From contig JAKPOU010000020.1 of assembly GCA_029547705.1 (NCBI GenBank), positions 30,477 through 94,476 of the forward strand: a stretch of 64,000 bases of DNA, written 5' to 3'. The notes beneath the pieces are model-generated. The model did not search any database, was not told the DNA's origin, and saw nothing but the letters and a program-made list of their open reading frames with translations. Source of the stretch: Bacteroidota bacterium. Its GTDB lineage: Bacteria; Bacteroidota; Bacteroidia; Bacteroidales; VadinHA17. Shown piece by piece: positions 18,623 through 27,700 of the stretch (positions are counted from its first letter, which is position 1; every line of letters begins with the position of its first letter). The position numbers were made by a program, and so were the translations under genes.

Positions 18623-18630
18623 CAAAGATA
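18623..18630 (-). promoter_or_regulatory. -7 promoter element for the coiled-coil gene
   Basis: Reads TATCTTTG on the minus strand, 45 bases before the ATG at 18578. No clear -33 is seen. The 11-bp direct repeats begin 24 bases upstream of it. Confidence 0.5.
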
Positions 18631-18653
18631 ATACCGTTTACAGCCCCGCTTTG

Positions 18654-18686
18654 TTAATACGGAGTTAATGCAGGGTTAATGTGAGG
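18654..18686. promoter_or_regulatory. Three 11-bp direct repeats, likely OmpR-family operator
   Basis: TTAATACGGAG, TTAATGCAGGG and TTAATGTGAGG follow each other with TTAAT at 18654, 18665 and 18676, an exact 11-base period. OmpR/PhoB-family regulators bind such head-to-tail repeats. The array sits about 32 bases before the kinase -7 element and between the two divergent promoters, so autoregulation by the adjacent response regulator is inferred. Confidence 0.5.
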
Positions 18687-18717
18687 ATCAGGGGATAGTG
18701 ATCTTAAGAAAATTCAA

Positions 18718-18725
18718 TACATTTG
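18718..18725 (+). promoter_or_regulatory. -7 promoter element for the two-component operon
   Basis: TACATTTG, a full match to TAnnTTTG, ending 15 bases before the kinase ATG. It overlaps an in-frame TTG at 18723 and thereby excludes it as the start. No good -33 is present, which suits an activator-dependent promoter. Confidence 0.5.
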
Positions 18726-18740
18726 ATAAACAAACTGCAG

Positions 18741-20153
18741 ATGATGAAAAAAAGGAATACCATACTCCTTCTCGGCATAACAGCGATAGCAATCCTGATC
18801 ATCGCCCAGATAATCATCATACGGGGAATCCTGAAGCAGAATCATGAAATGCTTTACCTCCGGTACAGGCTGCTTTCCCAGGAAGCCCTTGTATCCCTGA
18901 GGCGGCAGTATAAGGTGGATGTTTACGATACCGTCCGTTTTATTCTGGATGAGTATTCCAGGGAAGTGGCGGCTGAACTGCCGCTGATAAGGGACGAAGC
19001 GGAAATGAATAGAAAAAAAGGTGAAATACTGGATTATTTCACAATGACACTCAACCAGGAAGAATACCTTTCTGACTACCTCTCCGCGTACTTTGAAAGA
19101 ATGGGAGTGGAAAAGGATTTTACCTCCCGAATAGAAATCCGGAATCTTGAAATCATCAGCACGGATACATTTCCCATCATCAGGACCTTCAGCTTTTTTG
19201 GAAAACAACCGCCTGAACAGACCGGAGGAGGAAAAACTGCAGCCCGGACGGATATATCTCCTGCCGCAGGATCCAGACTGCTCGTTGAACGCAGGGGACT
19301 TGAAGACAATTATTACTCCCTCTTTTTTGAATTCTTCATTGATTTCTCGGATAAGCGGAAAATGGTGCTTCAGGCTTCTTCCGCATCACTTGCCATGAGC
19401 CTGTTCAGCCTGGTCATAGTGGTTGCCATATTCATGCTTACCTATAAAAACCTGATGGAGGAAAAAAGACTGTCAGACCTCAAAACAGACTTTATAAACA
19501 ACATGACCCATGAGCTCAAAACGCCCCTGGCTACAATAACCGTTGCAGGAAAGACCCTGGAAATGGAAAGGATAAGACAGGATGATGCAAAGGTTCTGGA
19601 AACGGCAAAACTGATAGGTAAACAAAGCGTACATCTGAACCAGCTGATAAACATGATACTCGAAATATCAATGTGGGAAAGAACCGAATTCCAGCTCGAC
19701 AAAAAGAAGGCAGTCATTGAGGAAGTAATGAACGATATCGTTTACAGCTTCAGAATCGGACCCGGCAACTCAGCCACAATTACCCAGAATTACAGCTTTA
19801 ACGGACTGGAAGCGGATATCGACCTTGTCTATTTTATCACAATGATCAACAACCTCCTGTCCAACGCGGTCAAATATTCGGCCAGGGATCCGGTTATAAA
19901 TATTGAAGGCTTTGCCGAAAACGGAAAAATATTTGTCAGGATAGCTGATAACGGCATAGGAATAAGCAAATCGGACCAGAAACATATTTTTGAAAAATTT
20001 TACCGTACATCATCAGGCAATATTCACAAATATAAGGGACTGGGACTAGGGCTTTACTATGTGAAAAAAATTGCCGCCGCCCACGGGGGTGATGTTACGG
20101 TTAGCAGCAAACCCGGAAAAGGCAGTATCTTTACAGTAACAATTCCTTATTAA
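18741..20153 (+). CDS. Sensor histidine kinase
   Basis: 470 aa from the ATG at 18741 (a second ATG follows directly). Transmembrane helix 1 at about 7-27, a periplasmic sensor region of about 185 residues with no recognised fold, helix 2 at about 213-234, then HisKA with the phospho-acceptor His257 in NNMTHELKTP and a HATPase domain (NNLLSNAVKYS, RIADNGIGI, GLGLGLYYVKKI). Forms a two-component pair with the next gene, 16 bases away. The overall plan resembles RprX-like kinases of Bacteroidota, but orthology is not shown. The stimulus is unknown. Confidence 0.93.
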   Translation: MMKKRNTILLLGITAIAILIIAQIIIIRGILKQNHEMLYLRYRLLSQEALVSLRRQYKVDVYDTVRFILDEYSREVAAELPLIRDEAEMNRKKGEILDYFTMTLNQEEYLSDYLSAYFERMGVEKDFTSRIEIRNLEIISTDTFPIIRTFSFFGKQPPEQTGGGKTAARTDISPAAGSRLLVERRGLEDNYYSLFFEFFIDFSDKRKMVLQASSASLAMSLFSLVIVVAIFMLTYKNLMEEKRLSDLKTDFINNMTHELKTPLATITVAGKTLEMERIRQDDAKVLETAKLIGKQSVHLNQLINMILEISMWERTEFQLDKKKAVIEEVMNDIVYSFRIGPGNSATITQNYSFNGLEADIDLVYFITMINNLLSNAVKYSARDPVINIEGFAENGKIFVRIADNGIGISKSDQKHIFEKFYRTSSGNIHKYKGLGLGLYYVKKIAAAHGGDVTVSSKPGKGSIFTVTIPY

Positions 20154-20169
20154 ACCACAGAGAGGCATT

Positions 20170-20847
20170 ATGAAAGTTTTACTAGCGGAAGATGACAGGG
20201 ATTTTGGCAATATCCTTGCACAGTACATAACCATGAATGGCTTTGAGGTCAGCCTGGCACGCGACGGCAGGGAAGCATGGGAAGCATTCACAAAAGACAG
20301 GCCGGATATATGCGTAATCGATGTGATGATGCCGGAAATGGACGGATTTACCCTGGGAGAAAAAATTAAGGAAGCCAAACCCGAAATCCCCTTTATTTAC
20401 CTGACAGCAAAAAGCCTTAAGGAAGATATTATAAAAGGACTGAAAATAGGCGCCGACGATTACATCACGAAACCATTCGACCCTGAAGTCCTCATTCTGA
20501 GAATCAAAAATATCCTCAAACGATCATATTCGTCATCCACGGATGAATTCAGGATATCTGACACAGTCCTTAAATTCAATACCCTCGAACTGCAGTCGGG
20601 AAAATATACGGAGAAACTGACCCTCAAGGAGGCACAGCTTCTTAAGTATCTGATAGTAAATAAGAACAAAATCCTGGCACGGGAAGAAATCCTTACTGAA
20701 ATATGGGGTGAAGATGATTATTTCCTTGGCCGGAGCATGGATGTGTTCATAAGCAGACTCCGGAAATATATCTCGGATGATAAGAACATCGATATCCGGA
20801 CGGTAAGGGGAACGGGATTCATCCTTGAAGAAGTGGAAAGGGAATAA
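20170..20847 (+). CDS. OmpR-family response regulator
   Basis: 225 aa: receiver domain with acidic pocket (AEDD, residues 6-9), phospho-acceptor Asp51 (VIDVMMPEMDG), the switch Thr in YLTAKS and Lys106 in ITKPF; then a winged-helix DNA-binding domain ending in RTVRGTGFIL. Binds DNA as a dimer on direct repeats after phosphorylation by the upstream kinase. A candidate site of three 11-bp repeats lies upstream of its own operon. The layout resembles RprY. Confidence 0.95.
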   Translation: MKVLLAEDDRDFGNILAQYITMNGFEVSLARDGREAWEAFTKDRPDICVIDVMMPEMDGFTLGEKIKEAKPEIPFIYLTAKSLKEDIIKGLKIGADDYITKPFDPEVLILRIKNILKRSYSSSTDEFRISDTVLKFNTLELQSGKYTEKLTLKEAQLLKYLIVNKNKILAREEILTEIWGEDDYFLGRSMDVFISRLRKYISDDKNIDIRTVRGTGFILEEVERE

Positions 20848-20994
20848 GCTTTGCCATTCCTGCTTTTTCAGGCTTTTCACCGTAATATTTCCTGCTGATT
20901 TCCCGGACTTCCTGCCGTGCCCTTGCCCGGTCCCGTGCAGGAGAACCTTCCTCCATACCATGTCTGCCCCCGGCCGGAGCGGATTCTCTTTTTC

Positions 20995-22095
20995 CTATCT
21001 CCTTCCCAGAAGCTCGCTGACCTTGTTTCTCAGATCATTGCCCCTGAGATTGCGGGCAATTATTGTGCCTGTCTCGTCAAGCAGGAAATTTGCAGGAATG
21101 GAACTTACCGCATACAATTGTGCAGCAGCGCTGTTCCAGAACTGGAGATCGGATACATGCGTCCAGGTCAGCTTGTCATCGGCTATTGCCTTAACCCAGT
21201 CGTCCCTTGACTGGTCAAGTGATACGGCAAAAATATCAAAGCCTCTGTTCTTGAATTCATTATAGGTCTTTACTATATTGGGGTTCTCCTGGCGACAGGG
21301 TCCGCACCATGCGGCCCAGAAATCAACAAGCAGGAGCTTTGATCCAATCTTGGAGGAAAGGGAAACCGGGTTCCCGTTAACGTCATTCAGTGTGAAATCG
21401 GGTGCCTTCTGCCCTATGGCAACTTTCTTCATTGCCTCAACCCTTGCCTTCAGTTCCCGAACCATCGGGATCCTGGCAACACTGGTATCCATGCTGTTGA
21501 TGACAGCTTCTATTTCCGAGGCTTCCATTTCATAACTCAGGCTTCTGAGTATGGAAGGAGTTACATATGAAGAAGGATTGTTAACGATGAATTCCTTCTG
21601 GAGACTGTTCATGTCTTTTGCAATTACATCTGCCTCCTTCTCTATCCTGGAGATCTCTGCAGTATCATTTACCTGGCGGGCAACCTGGTATTTCTGTACC
21701 AGATCGGAATATTTCTCACTCAGCGGCCTTGTTGATTCTATAAGAGAATTGTATTCATCCTGAGTTTTTGATCCTGAAACCTTTGCATTGAAAAGGGAAT
21801 CAAGCGTCCCGGTAATTGTGATATTTGAATTCTCGAGGTAAAAGGACGTGCGGTACGGGGTGTTAAGAGCCACAAGCTGGACAAGATCAGGATATTCAAT
21901 CACTCCCTTCATCTTAAACGAACCTTTTTTCACAACCGCTGAATCAAGATTCACAATCTGTCCGTCTGCTCTTTTCTGAAGTACCAGGGTAACACTGTCA
22001 GCACCGGCCAGCTTTCCTCTGATGACAAACTGGGGGCCGGAAGTACAGGCAGAGAGAACTGCTGCCAGAACGGATAAAAAGATAATTTTCTTCAT
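20995..22095 (-). CDS. Lipoprotein thiol-disulfide oxidoreductase with DUF4369 domain
   Basis: 366 aa: lipoprotein signal peptide with Cys17 (VLSAC), an N-terminal DUF4369 domain (about 22-115: GKLAGADSVTLVLQ and later FYLENSNITITGTLD), a helical linker, and a C-terminal AhpC/TSA-thioredoxin domain with the active site WCGPC (Cys264, Cys267). Probably reduces or isomerises disulfides at the periplasmic face; in Bacteroidota such proteins often serve cytochrome maturation or oxidative stress. The ATG at 22095 is chosen because it starts the lipoprotein signal; an upstream TTG-type start lies on the far side of the promoter at 22141. Confidence 0.92.
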   Translation of the reverse strand: MKKIIFLSVLAAVLSACTSGPQFVIRGKLAGADSVTLVLQKRADGQIVNLDSAVVKKGSFKMKGVIEYPDLVQLVALNTPYRTSFYLENSNITITGTLDSLFNAKVSGSKTQDEYNSLIESTRPLSEKYSDLVQKYQVARQVNDTAEISRIEKEADVIAKDMNSLQKEFIVNNPSSYVTPSILRSLSYEMEASEIEAVINSMDTSVARIPMVRELKARVEAMKKVAIGQKAPDFTLNDVNGNPVSLSSKIGSKLLLVDFWAAWCGPCRQENPNIVKTYNEFKNRGFDIFAVSLDQSRDDWVKAIADDKLTWTHVSDLQFWNSAAAQLYAVSSIPANFLLDETGTIIARNLRGNDLRNKVSELLGRR

Positions 22096-22140
22096 TATGC
22101 TAAATGTATTAAGTATCAGATTTTTAATCTTTAAATCGCG

Positions 22141-22169
22141 CAAAGATACAAAATATTGTTTAGCGGCAA
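22141..22169 (-). promoter_or_regulatory. Promoter for the thioredoxin-like lipoprotein
   Basis: On the minus strand TTG (22169-22167), an 18-base spacer and TATCTTTG (22148-22141) form a good -33/-7 pair. The -33 lies inside the 3' end of meaB, so the gene can be transcribed apart from meaB. Confidence 0.6.
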
Positions 22170-23299
22170 TGTATTTTCTGATATTTCTCAATAAGGCTCA
22201 GGGCAGCTTTATTGGAACTTATTCTGCCTTCCAGGAGCTCCTTCTCCAACAGGAGCTTCAAAGCACGGATCTCATCGTTGCTGTAAAATGAATTATTCAG
22301 ATATTCCGCAATTGTTTCATTCATCATCATTACAGACTGCAGCTTGCGTTTTTCCGTGAAAAAACCGTTTTCGCCGGTAAGTGCCACATATTTCCGTATA
22401 ACATCCCACAATTCCCTTATTCCCGTATTCTCCCGCACTGAGCAGCTCAGAGCCACAGGTTTCCACCCCGAGGGATCGGCGGGAAAAAGTGAGAGGACAT
22501 TACGGTACATGCGGACCGCATGCTCAGCCCGGCTCCTGTTGGATCCGTCGGCTTTGGTGACGGCAACTGCATCAGCCATTTCCATTATGCCCCTTTTCAT
22601 GCCCTGCAATTCGTCCCCGGCACCTGCAAGCACAAGCAGAAGAAAGAAATCAACCATGGAATGCACTGCCGTTTCAGACTGACCCACACCGACAGTCTCC
22701 ACCAGTATGGTATCAAATCCGGCTGCCTCGCAGAGGATAATTGCCTCACGTGTCTTCCGTGCAACTCCCCCGGCACTTCCTGCGGCAGGAGACGGCCGGA
22801 TAAAAGCATCCGGACTGGTGCCGAGCTTTTCCATCCTTGTCTTGTCTCCCAGGATGCTGCCCCGGGAAGTGCTGCTGCTCGGGTCAACAGCCAGAACCGC
22901 CACCTTACGGCCCTCCGAAACAAGATGCAGGCCCAGGGCCTCAATGAACGAACTCTTGCCGGCTCCGGGCACGCCCGTTATCCCGACCCTGACCGATTTT
23001 CCGCTGAATGGAAGGCAGCTTTCAACCAGGTCACGCATCATGCCGGCATGCTCCGGAAGGGAACTCTCGACCAGCGTTATGGCCTGGCTCAGGATGGTCC
23101 TGCTGCCTTTCAATATACCATCAAGGTATTCTGCGGCGGAATACTGCTTTCTCTTCCTCCTGCTGCCTCCGGCAACCGCCGGATTAACACCCGCGGGGTA
23201 TTCTGTTCCAGCCTTTATCCTGAGACGGCTGCCCGACTGTTCTCCGTCTGGCCTTTTTCCGTCTGGCTTTTCTCCGACTGACTTATCTCCTCCTGCCAT
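22160..23299 (-). CDS. meaB: Methylmalonyl-CoA mutase-associated GTPase MeaB
   Basis: G3E-family GTPase that guards adenosylcobalamin loading and prevents inactivation of methylmalonyl-CoA mutase. P-loop GVPGAGKS at residues 109-116, ETVGVGQSE switch segment, TKADG specificity motif. Length 379 aa includes a hydrophilic N-terminal extension of about 50 residues with a PDGKRPDGEQ duplication, rich in charged residues and not conserved in the family as far as I know; a later start cannot be excluded. The mutase genes are not in the window, but a matching biotin-dependent carboxyltransferase and carrier are at 42-44 kb. Confidence 0.93.
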   Translation of the reverse strand: MAGGDKSVGEKPDGKRPDGEQSGSRLRIKAGTEYPAGVNPAVAGGSRRKRKQYSAAEYLDGILKGSRTILSQAITLVESSLPEHAGMMRDLVESCLPFSGKSVRVGITGVPGAGKSSFIEALGLHLVSEGRKVAVLAVDPSSSTSRGSILGDKTRMEKLGTSPDAFIRPSPAAGSAGGVARKTREAIILCEAAGFDTILVETVGVGQSETAVHSMVDFFLLLVLAGAGDELQGMKRGIMEMADAVAVTKADGSNRSRAEHAVRMYRNVLSLFPADPSGWKPVALSCSVRENTGIRELWDVIRKYVALTGENGFFTEKRKLQSVMMMNETIAEYLNNSFYSNDEIRALKLLLEKELLEGRISSNKAALSLIEKYQKIHCR

Positions 23300-23331
23300 A
23301 CTGAACGGTTTTTATAGCTGTAAAAACAGTA

Positions 23332-23363
23332 AAAGGGTGCCGTTATCTCATACAGCACCCTTT
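23332..23363 (-). terminator. Intrinsic terminator after the DUF1573 gene
   Basis: AAAGGGTGC and GCACCCTTT form a perfect 9-bp stem with a 14-base loop. On the minus strand it is followed by TTTTACTGTTTTT. It lies between the DUF1573 stop and the meaB start, so the two genes are likely separate units. Confidence 0.6.
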
Positions 23364-23396
23364 CAGGGTTAAACATCAGATCACGGGATCTGCATA

Positions 23397-24485
23397 TCAT
23401 CTTGAAGCAGTCTGCTCAACATCGGCATTGAGCATAAGAACCACTTCGGAATTCTTCGGATCATTCGTATAGACATAGATGGCCTTGGTTACCCTGCCCT
23501 TGTAGCCTCCTGAATTGAAGGTCGCCTTTATGGAACTGGACTGACCGGGCCTGATGCCTTCTCCCTGGGTACCCTGCTGAATGGCAGTGCATCCGCAGGT
23601 TGACCTGACATGACGTATTATCAGATCCCTCTTGCCGGCATTCGAAAACCTGAATTCAACATCTTTGGAAGTGGAACCGGCCATTTTTCCCAGATCAACG
23701 GTCGTGGCCTCAAGCTTGAACACAGGTGCATTTTCCAGGTCGCTTTTGGAAAGTGAGGAGAAATCTTCAACCAGATTGGCCGAAATGTAATAAAACACAT
23801 TCTGCTGTGTCACGCCGTTGAGCTTCACCCTTACCATATCGCTGACATTGCCCCAGGCATTGTTTTTTGTGGCGTCATAGGCACCTTCTATAATACCTTT
23901 CTGGCCGGGCTTGAGTGTCTCCGGACTGGCCTTAAGAGTCAGATGCTCCGGAACATTTTCAAATTCAACCTTTACAGATTCCTTCGAGGGATTGATAATC
24001 TGCATGACGCGTATTTTCTTTTCGGTCTTTTTCACATTGGTGAAAGCGAGATGATTGCTCTGAAACCTTACCGGACCAACAGGAAAGATAAACAGTTCTT
24101 CCATGGTTTTTTCCCGCGGAATAACTTCTCCCTTCAGAGTAATAACAACAACCTGCGGTTTTGAGTTTGTATAGACGGAAAGAGTTTTGTTGAATGCTCC
24201 GGGCCGGTTCTGCGGATCATAGATAGCGGTTATCTTCCCTTTTCCTCCCGGGGCAATCGGATGCTTGGTCCAGTCGGGAAGGGTACAGCCGCATGAGGCA
24301 ATGATATTCTGTATCACCAGAGGGGAATTCCCGGTGTTGGTGACCTCAAAATCAAAGGTCTGACGACCATCTTCTTCCCTGAAAGAACCAAAATTGTGTT
24401 CAGTTTCGGAAAGCTTCATAACCGGTTGAGCCATCACCGAAACAGTAATAAAAAACGTTGTAATTATCAGACAGACTTTTTTCAT
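23397..24485 (-). CDS. Secreted protein with two DUF1573 domains
   Basis: 362 aa with a signal peptide (to about residue 19, VMAQ). Two immunoglobulin-like DUF1573 modules are visible, at about 27-115 and 260-355, each with the characteristic Cys-Gly-Cys (ASCGCTLPDW and STCGCTAIQQ) and a following GxxKGRI/TKxIYVYTND-type strand. The middle (about 130-240) is another beta-sandwich-like segment. DUF1573 proteins are abundant in Bacteroidota envelopes; function is not established. The CGC motifs suggest metal or redox chemistry, which is inference. Confidence 0.85.
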   Translation of the reverse strand: MKKVCLIITTFFITVSVMAQPVMKLSETEHNFGSFREEDGRQTFDFEVTNTGNSPLVIQNIIASCGCTLPDWTKHPIAPGGKGKITAIYDPQNRPGAFNKTLSVYTNSKPQVVVITLKGEVIPREKTMEELFIFPVGPVRFQSNHLAFTNVKKTEKKIRVMQIINPSKESVKVEFENVPEHLTLKASPETLKPGQKGIIEGAYDATKNNAWGNVSDMVRVKLNGVTQQNVFYYISANLVEDFSSLSKSDLENAPVFKLEATTVDLGKMAGSTSKDVEFRFSNAGKRDLIIRHVRSTCGCTAIQQGTQGEGIRPGQSSSIKATFNSGGYKGRVTKAIYVYTNDPKNSEVVLMLNADVEQTASR

Positions 24486-24747
24486 ATTACGAAATTGTTA
24501 GACACTTATAATATTTAACATTCCAATACGGTTTTTAGTATATAAACAACCCCGGTAATTGTATGGTTGCACTGGTTGATACAAAAATCAGACCGGAATG
24601 ATGTTTGACATTAAACATGACAAATTTAATAAACTTTACTATTTTAAGATATTTTAAACCGGAATATCATTAGTTTTGTTGCATAATAAGAGGGTTTTGG
24701 AACGGGATTTGAACGAAAAACCCTGATGTTTCACAAAGAAACAAGGA
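24486..24747. other. AT-rich intergenic control region
   Basis: 262 bases between divergent genes, AT-rich. It contains the plus-strand -7 element at 24671 and a distant minus-strand TAAATTTG at 24621-24628 that could serve the DUF1573 gene. No RNA gene or ORF is convincing. Confidence 0.35.
24671..24678 (+). promoter_or_regulatory. -7 promoter element for the propeller/barrel gene
   Basis: TAGTTTTG (TAnnTTTG) 69 bases upstream of the ATG at 24748, giving a leader of about 65 bases. No clear -33. Confidence 0.4.
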
Positions 24748-27700
24748 ATGAGAAACCGCCGCCTGCTGATAATAATCATACTTGCATGCCTTGCTCCGCT
24801 GACTGTAACAGGACAGTTCTACAACGGACACCAGATGACATTCGGCAAGAACAGGGTGCAGTATTATGATTATTACTGGTCCTTCTACCGTTTTGAGAAT
24901 ATTGACTGTTATTTCAACGAATACGGCCGCGATCTCGCCCAGTATACCGCCGATTATGCCATCAGGAAACTGGATGAGATAGAGGACTTTTTTGACTATA
25001 ACCTCGAAAAACGGCTCGTTTTCATTATCCATAAAAACAATAACGAGTACAGGGAATCCAATGTCGGCCTTGTCACAGGTGATGCGGACACCTATAACAC
25101 CGGCGGATTCAGCAGAATAATAAAAAACAAGGTGCTGCTCTACTACGAGGGGGATCACGTTGCCTACCAGAAACAGATCGGGGCATCAATAACCGAAGTG
25201 ATAGTGAATGAGATGCTTTATGACGCCGATGTGCGGGACCGCATCAGCAGCTCATCCGTGATCACCATACCGGAATGGTTTATCAAGGGACTGGCAAACT
25301 ATGTTTCATTCGGATGGGATGTTGAAACGGAAAACCGGGTAAAGGATGGCATCATGACAGGCTATTACAAGAATATAAACCATCTAGAATACGATGATGC
25401 CGTTTATGCCGGACAGTCATTCTGGCGTTTTATCGGTAAGGAATATGGCGATGCGCTGATACCCAATATTATATACCTGACAAAGGTATATAAGAATATC
25501 GAGGACGGCCTCCTGTATGTTATCGGCAAGAATGTAAAGGAACTGATGAAGGAATGGAAGGCATTCTACCGCAATGAGTTCGCTGACGATGAGGCGAAGC
25601 CTGACTATGACGGAAATGTCATTGCCCGTTCAAAAAAGGAACAGCTCTTCCAGCAGGTAAAAATCAGTCCCGATGGCAGGTATATTGCTTATGTGACCAA
25701 CAACTGGGGAAGGAAAAGGATCAGGATCTATGATCAGACAACAGGCAAACAGAAGGTTATTTTCCGGAAAGAACCCAAATATGAGCATATCACAGATAAT
25801 ACCTACCCCGTAATAGCATGGCATCCGAGCGGAAGGATCCTTACATACATTAACGAGGAAAATGCCGGAATGGTTATTTATTTCTACAGGACGGACGAGA
25901 AAAAGACTGAAAAGAGAAACCTTCTTTATTTTGACAAGATTCTGGATTTTTCCTATTCACCCGAAGGATCACGCCTGATTTTTTCCGGGGTGAAGGACGG
26001 CATAACCGACCTTTACCTGCATACAATCTCTTCAGGAACAAACGAACAGATCACCAGGGATATAGCAGATGACCTCAATCCTTCTTTCCTGGAAGGGGAG
26101 GAAGATGTGATCATCTTTTCATCAAACAGGCTCAGCGACACTATTACCAACCTTGCCGATCCCTGGGAAAAAGTCGGAAACACCTTCAATCTTTTCACCT
26201 ACAACCTTTCCCGGAGGGATAATATTCTCACCAGGCTGACGGAAGGGCAATACATTGAGAGATTTTCCCCTTCGGGAAATATCAGAAAGAGATTTACCTA
26301 CATCGGCGATGCCGATGGTATGATGAACCGTTACTCCGCCACCTTCGACAGTGCCATAAGCTATATCGACACCGCCACCCATTACAGGTATTTTATCAGA
26401 TCCGAAGCCCTCAGCGCCTATGACCGCAATATCCTCACCCAGTCAGTGGACAGGGCAGAGGATAATTACGGGGAGGTGCTGTTCAACAAGGGAAAATACA
26501 TGATCCGGAAAGGAAAACTGTCCGACTCCCCCCCCCTGTCGGATCGTGAAAGAAAATTCAGCAACTTCAGAAAGGAGAAATCTGCCCTGCTCCACAGGGC
26601 AGACAGTATTGAACAACTCAGGCAATGGCTTATTTCCGAAGACAAAAAAAGACGCGATACCCTTACAAAACCGCTGTATGAATATTACCTGACCAGTGAG
26701 CCCATAGATATTAACCACTATATCTTCGAAAAAGAAAAACAGAATTATTTCGAACAGCTCTGGAGAAAGGATTACATGAATATTGATCTTGATACGGGGC
26801 GGCTTAAACTGCCTCTTATAAGAATCTACCAGACAGCCTTCTACAACAATTACATAGCAAATCAGATCGACTTCAGCTTCCTGAACAACACCTACCAGGT
26901 ATACAGCGGGGGAGCTCCCTACTATAACCCCGGGATAAACCTGCTTACCAGATTCGGGGTAATCGACCTCTTCGAAAATTACCGTTTGACAGGAGGATTC
27001 CGGTTCTCAGGCAACTTCGACAGCAACGAGTACCTGGTAAGCGCTGAAAGCCTGAAGGGGAAACTCGACAAACAATTCATATTCCACCGGCAGGGATTCT
27101 TCAGTTCAAATGATACCAGCTATTTCAAATCGCATACTCACAATATCTACCTGACCTTTTCAAAGCCCTTTACGCCCGTACTTTCGCTCAAGGGTACCGT
27201 TGCCTACAGAAATGACCGCCACGTCATGCTTTATTCCGACAACATGGTTGCCGTGCTCAACAATGATATCATTTCCCGCCACTGGGGAAACCTGAAGGGG
27301 GAACTGGTATATGACAACACACGGAAAAGAAATATAAATATTTATTACGGAACCCGCTTCAAGATCTTTGGCGAATACTACAAGGAGCTGAATTACAAAA
27401 TGTCAGATATGATTGTGATAGGTGTGGACTACCGTACCTATATCAGACTCCACAGGGAACTTATCTGGGCAAACCGCTTTGCGGCAAGCACATCCTACGG
27501 ACCAACCAGACTTGTTTACTACCTTGGAGGCGTGGATAACTGGATGGGAAATATTTTCAACAGGAAAGCAATGTTTGACCAGTCAATTCCTGTCAATCCC
27601 AATATGAACTATGGCTTCCAGGCCCTGGCTACAAATATGCGCGGTTTTATCCAGAATATCCGCAACGGCACGAGCTTTGCCCTGATAAACAGTGAGATAA

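Noticed and set aside
20848..20994. Intrinsic terminator between the response regulator and the thioredoxin gene
   Set aside because: Only a 4-bp stem (CCTG/CAGG around a T-run) is visible, which is too weak to call.
22257..23281. Several long plus-strand frames opposite meaB
   Set aside because: They are antisense to a conserved GTPase and show no domain signals, being a result of the GC-rich codon pattern.
24700..24735. T-arm-like string GGGATTTGAACG suggesting a tRNA on the minus strand
   Set aside because: The T-stem does not pair and there is no acceptor, D or anticodon arm; the bases lie in the leader of the propeller/barrel gene.
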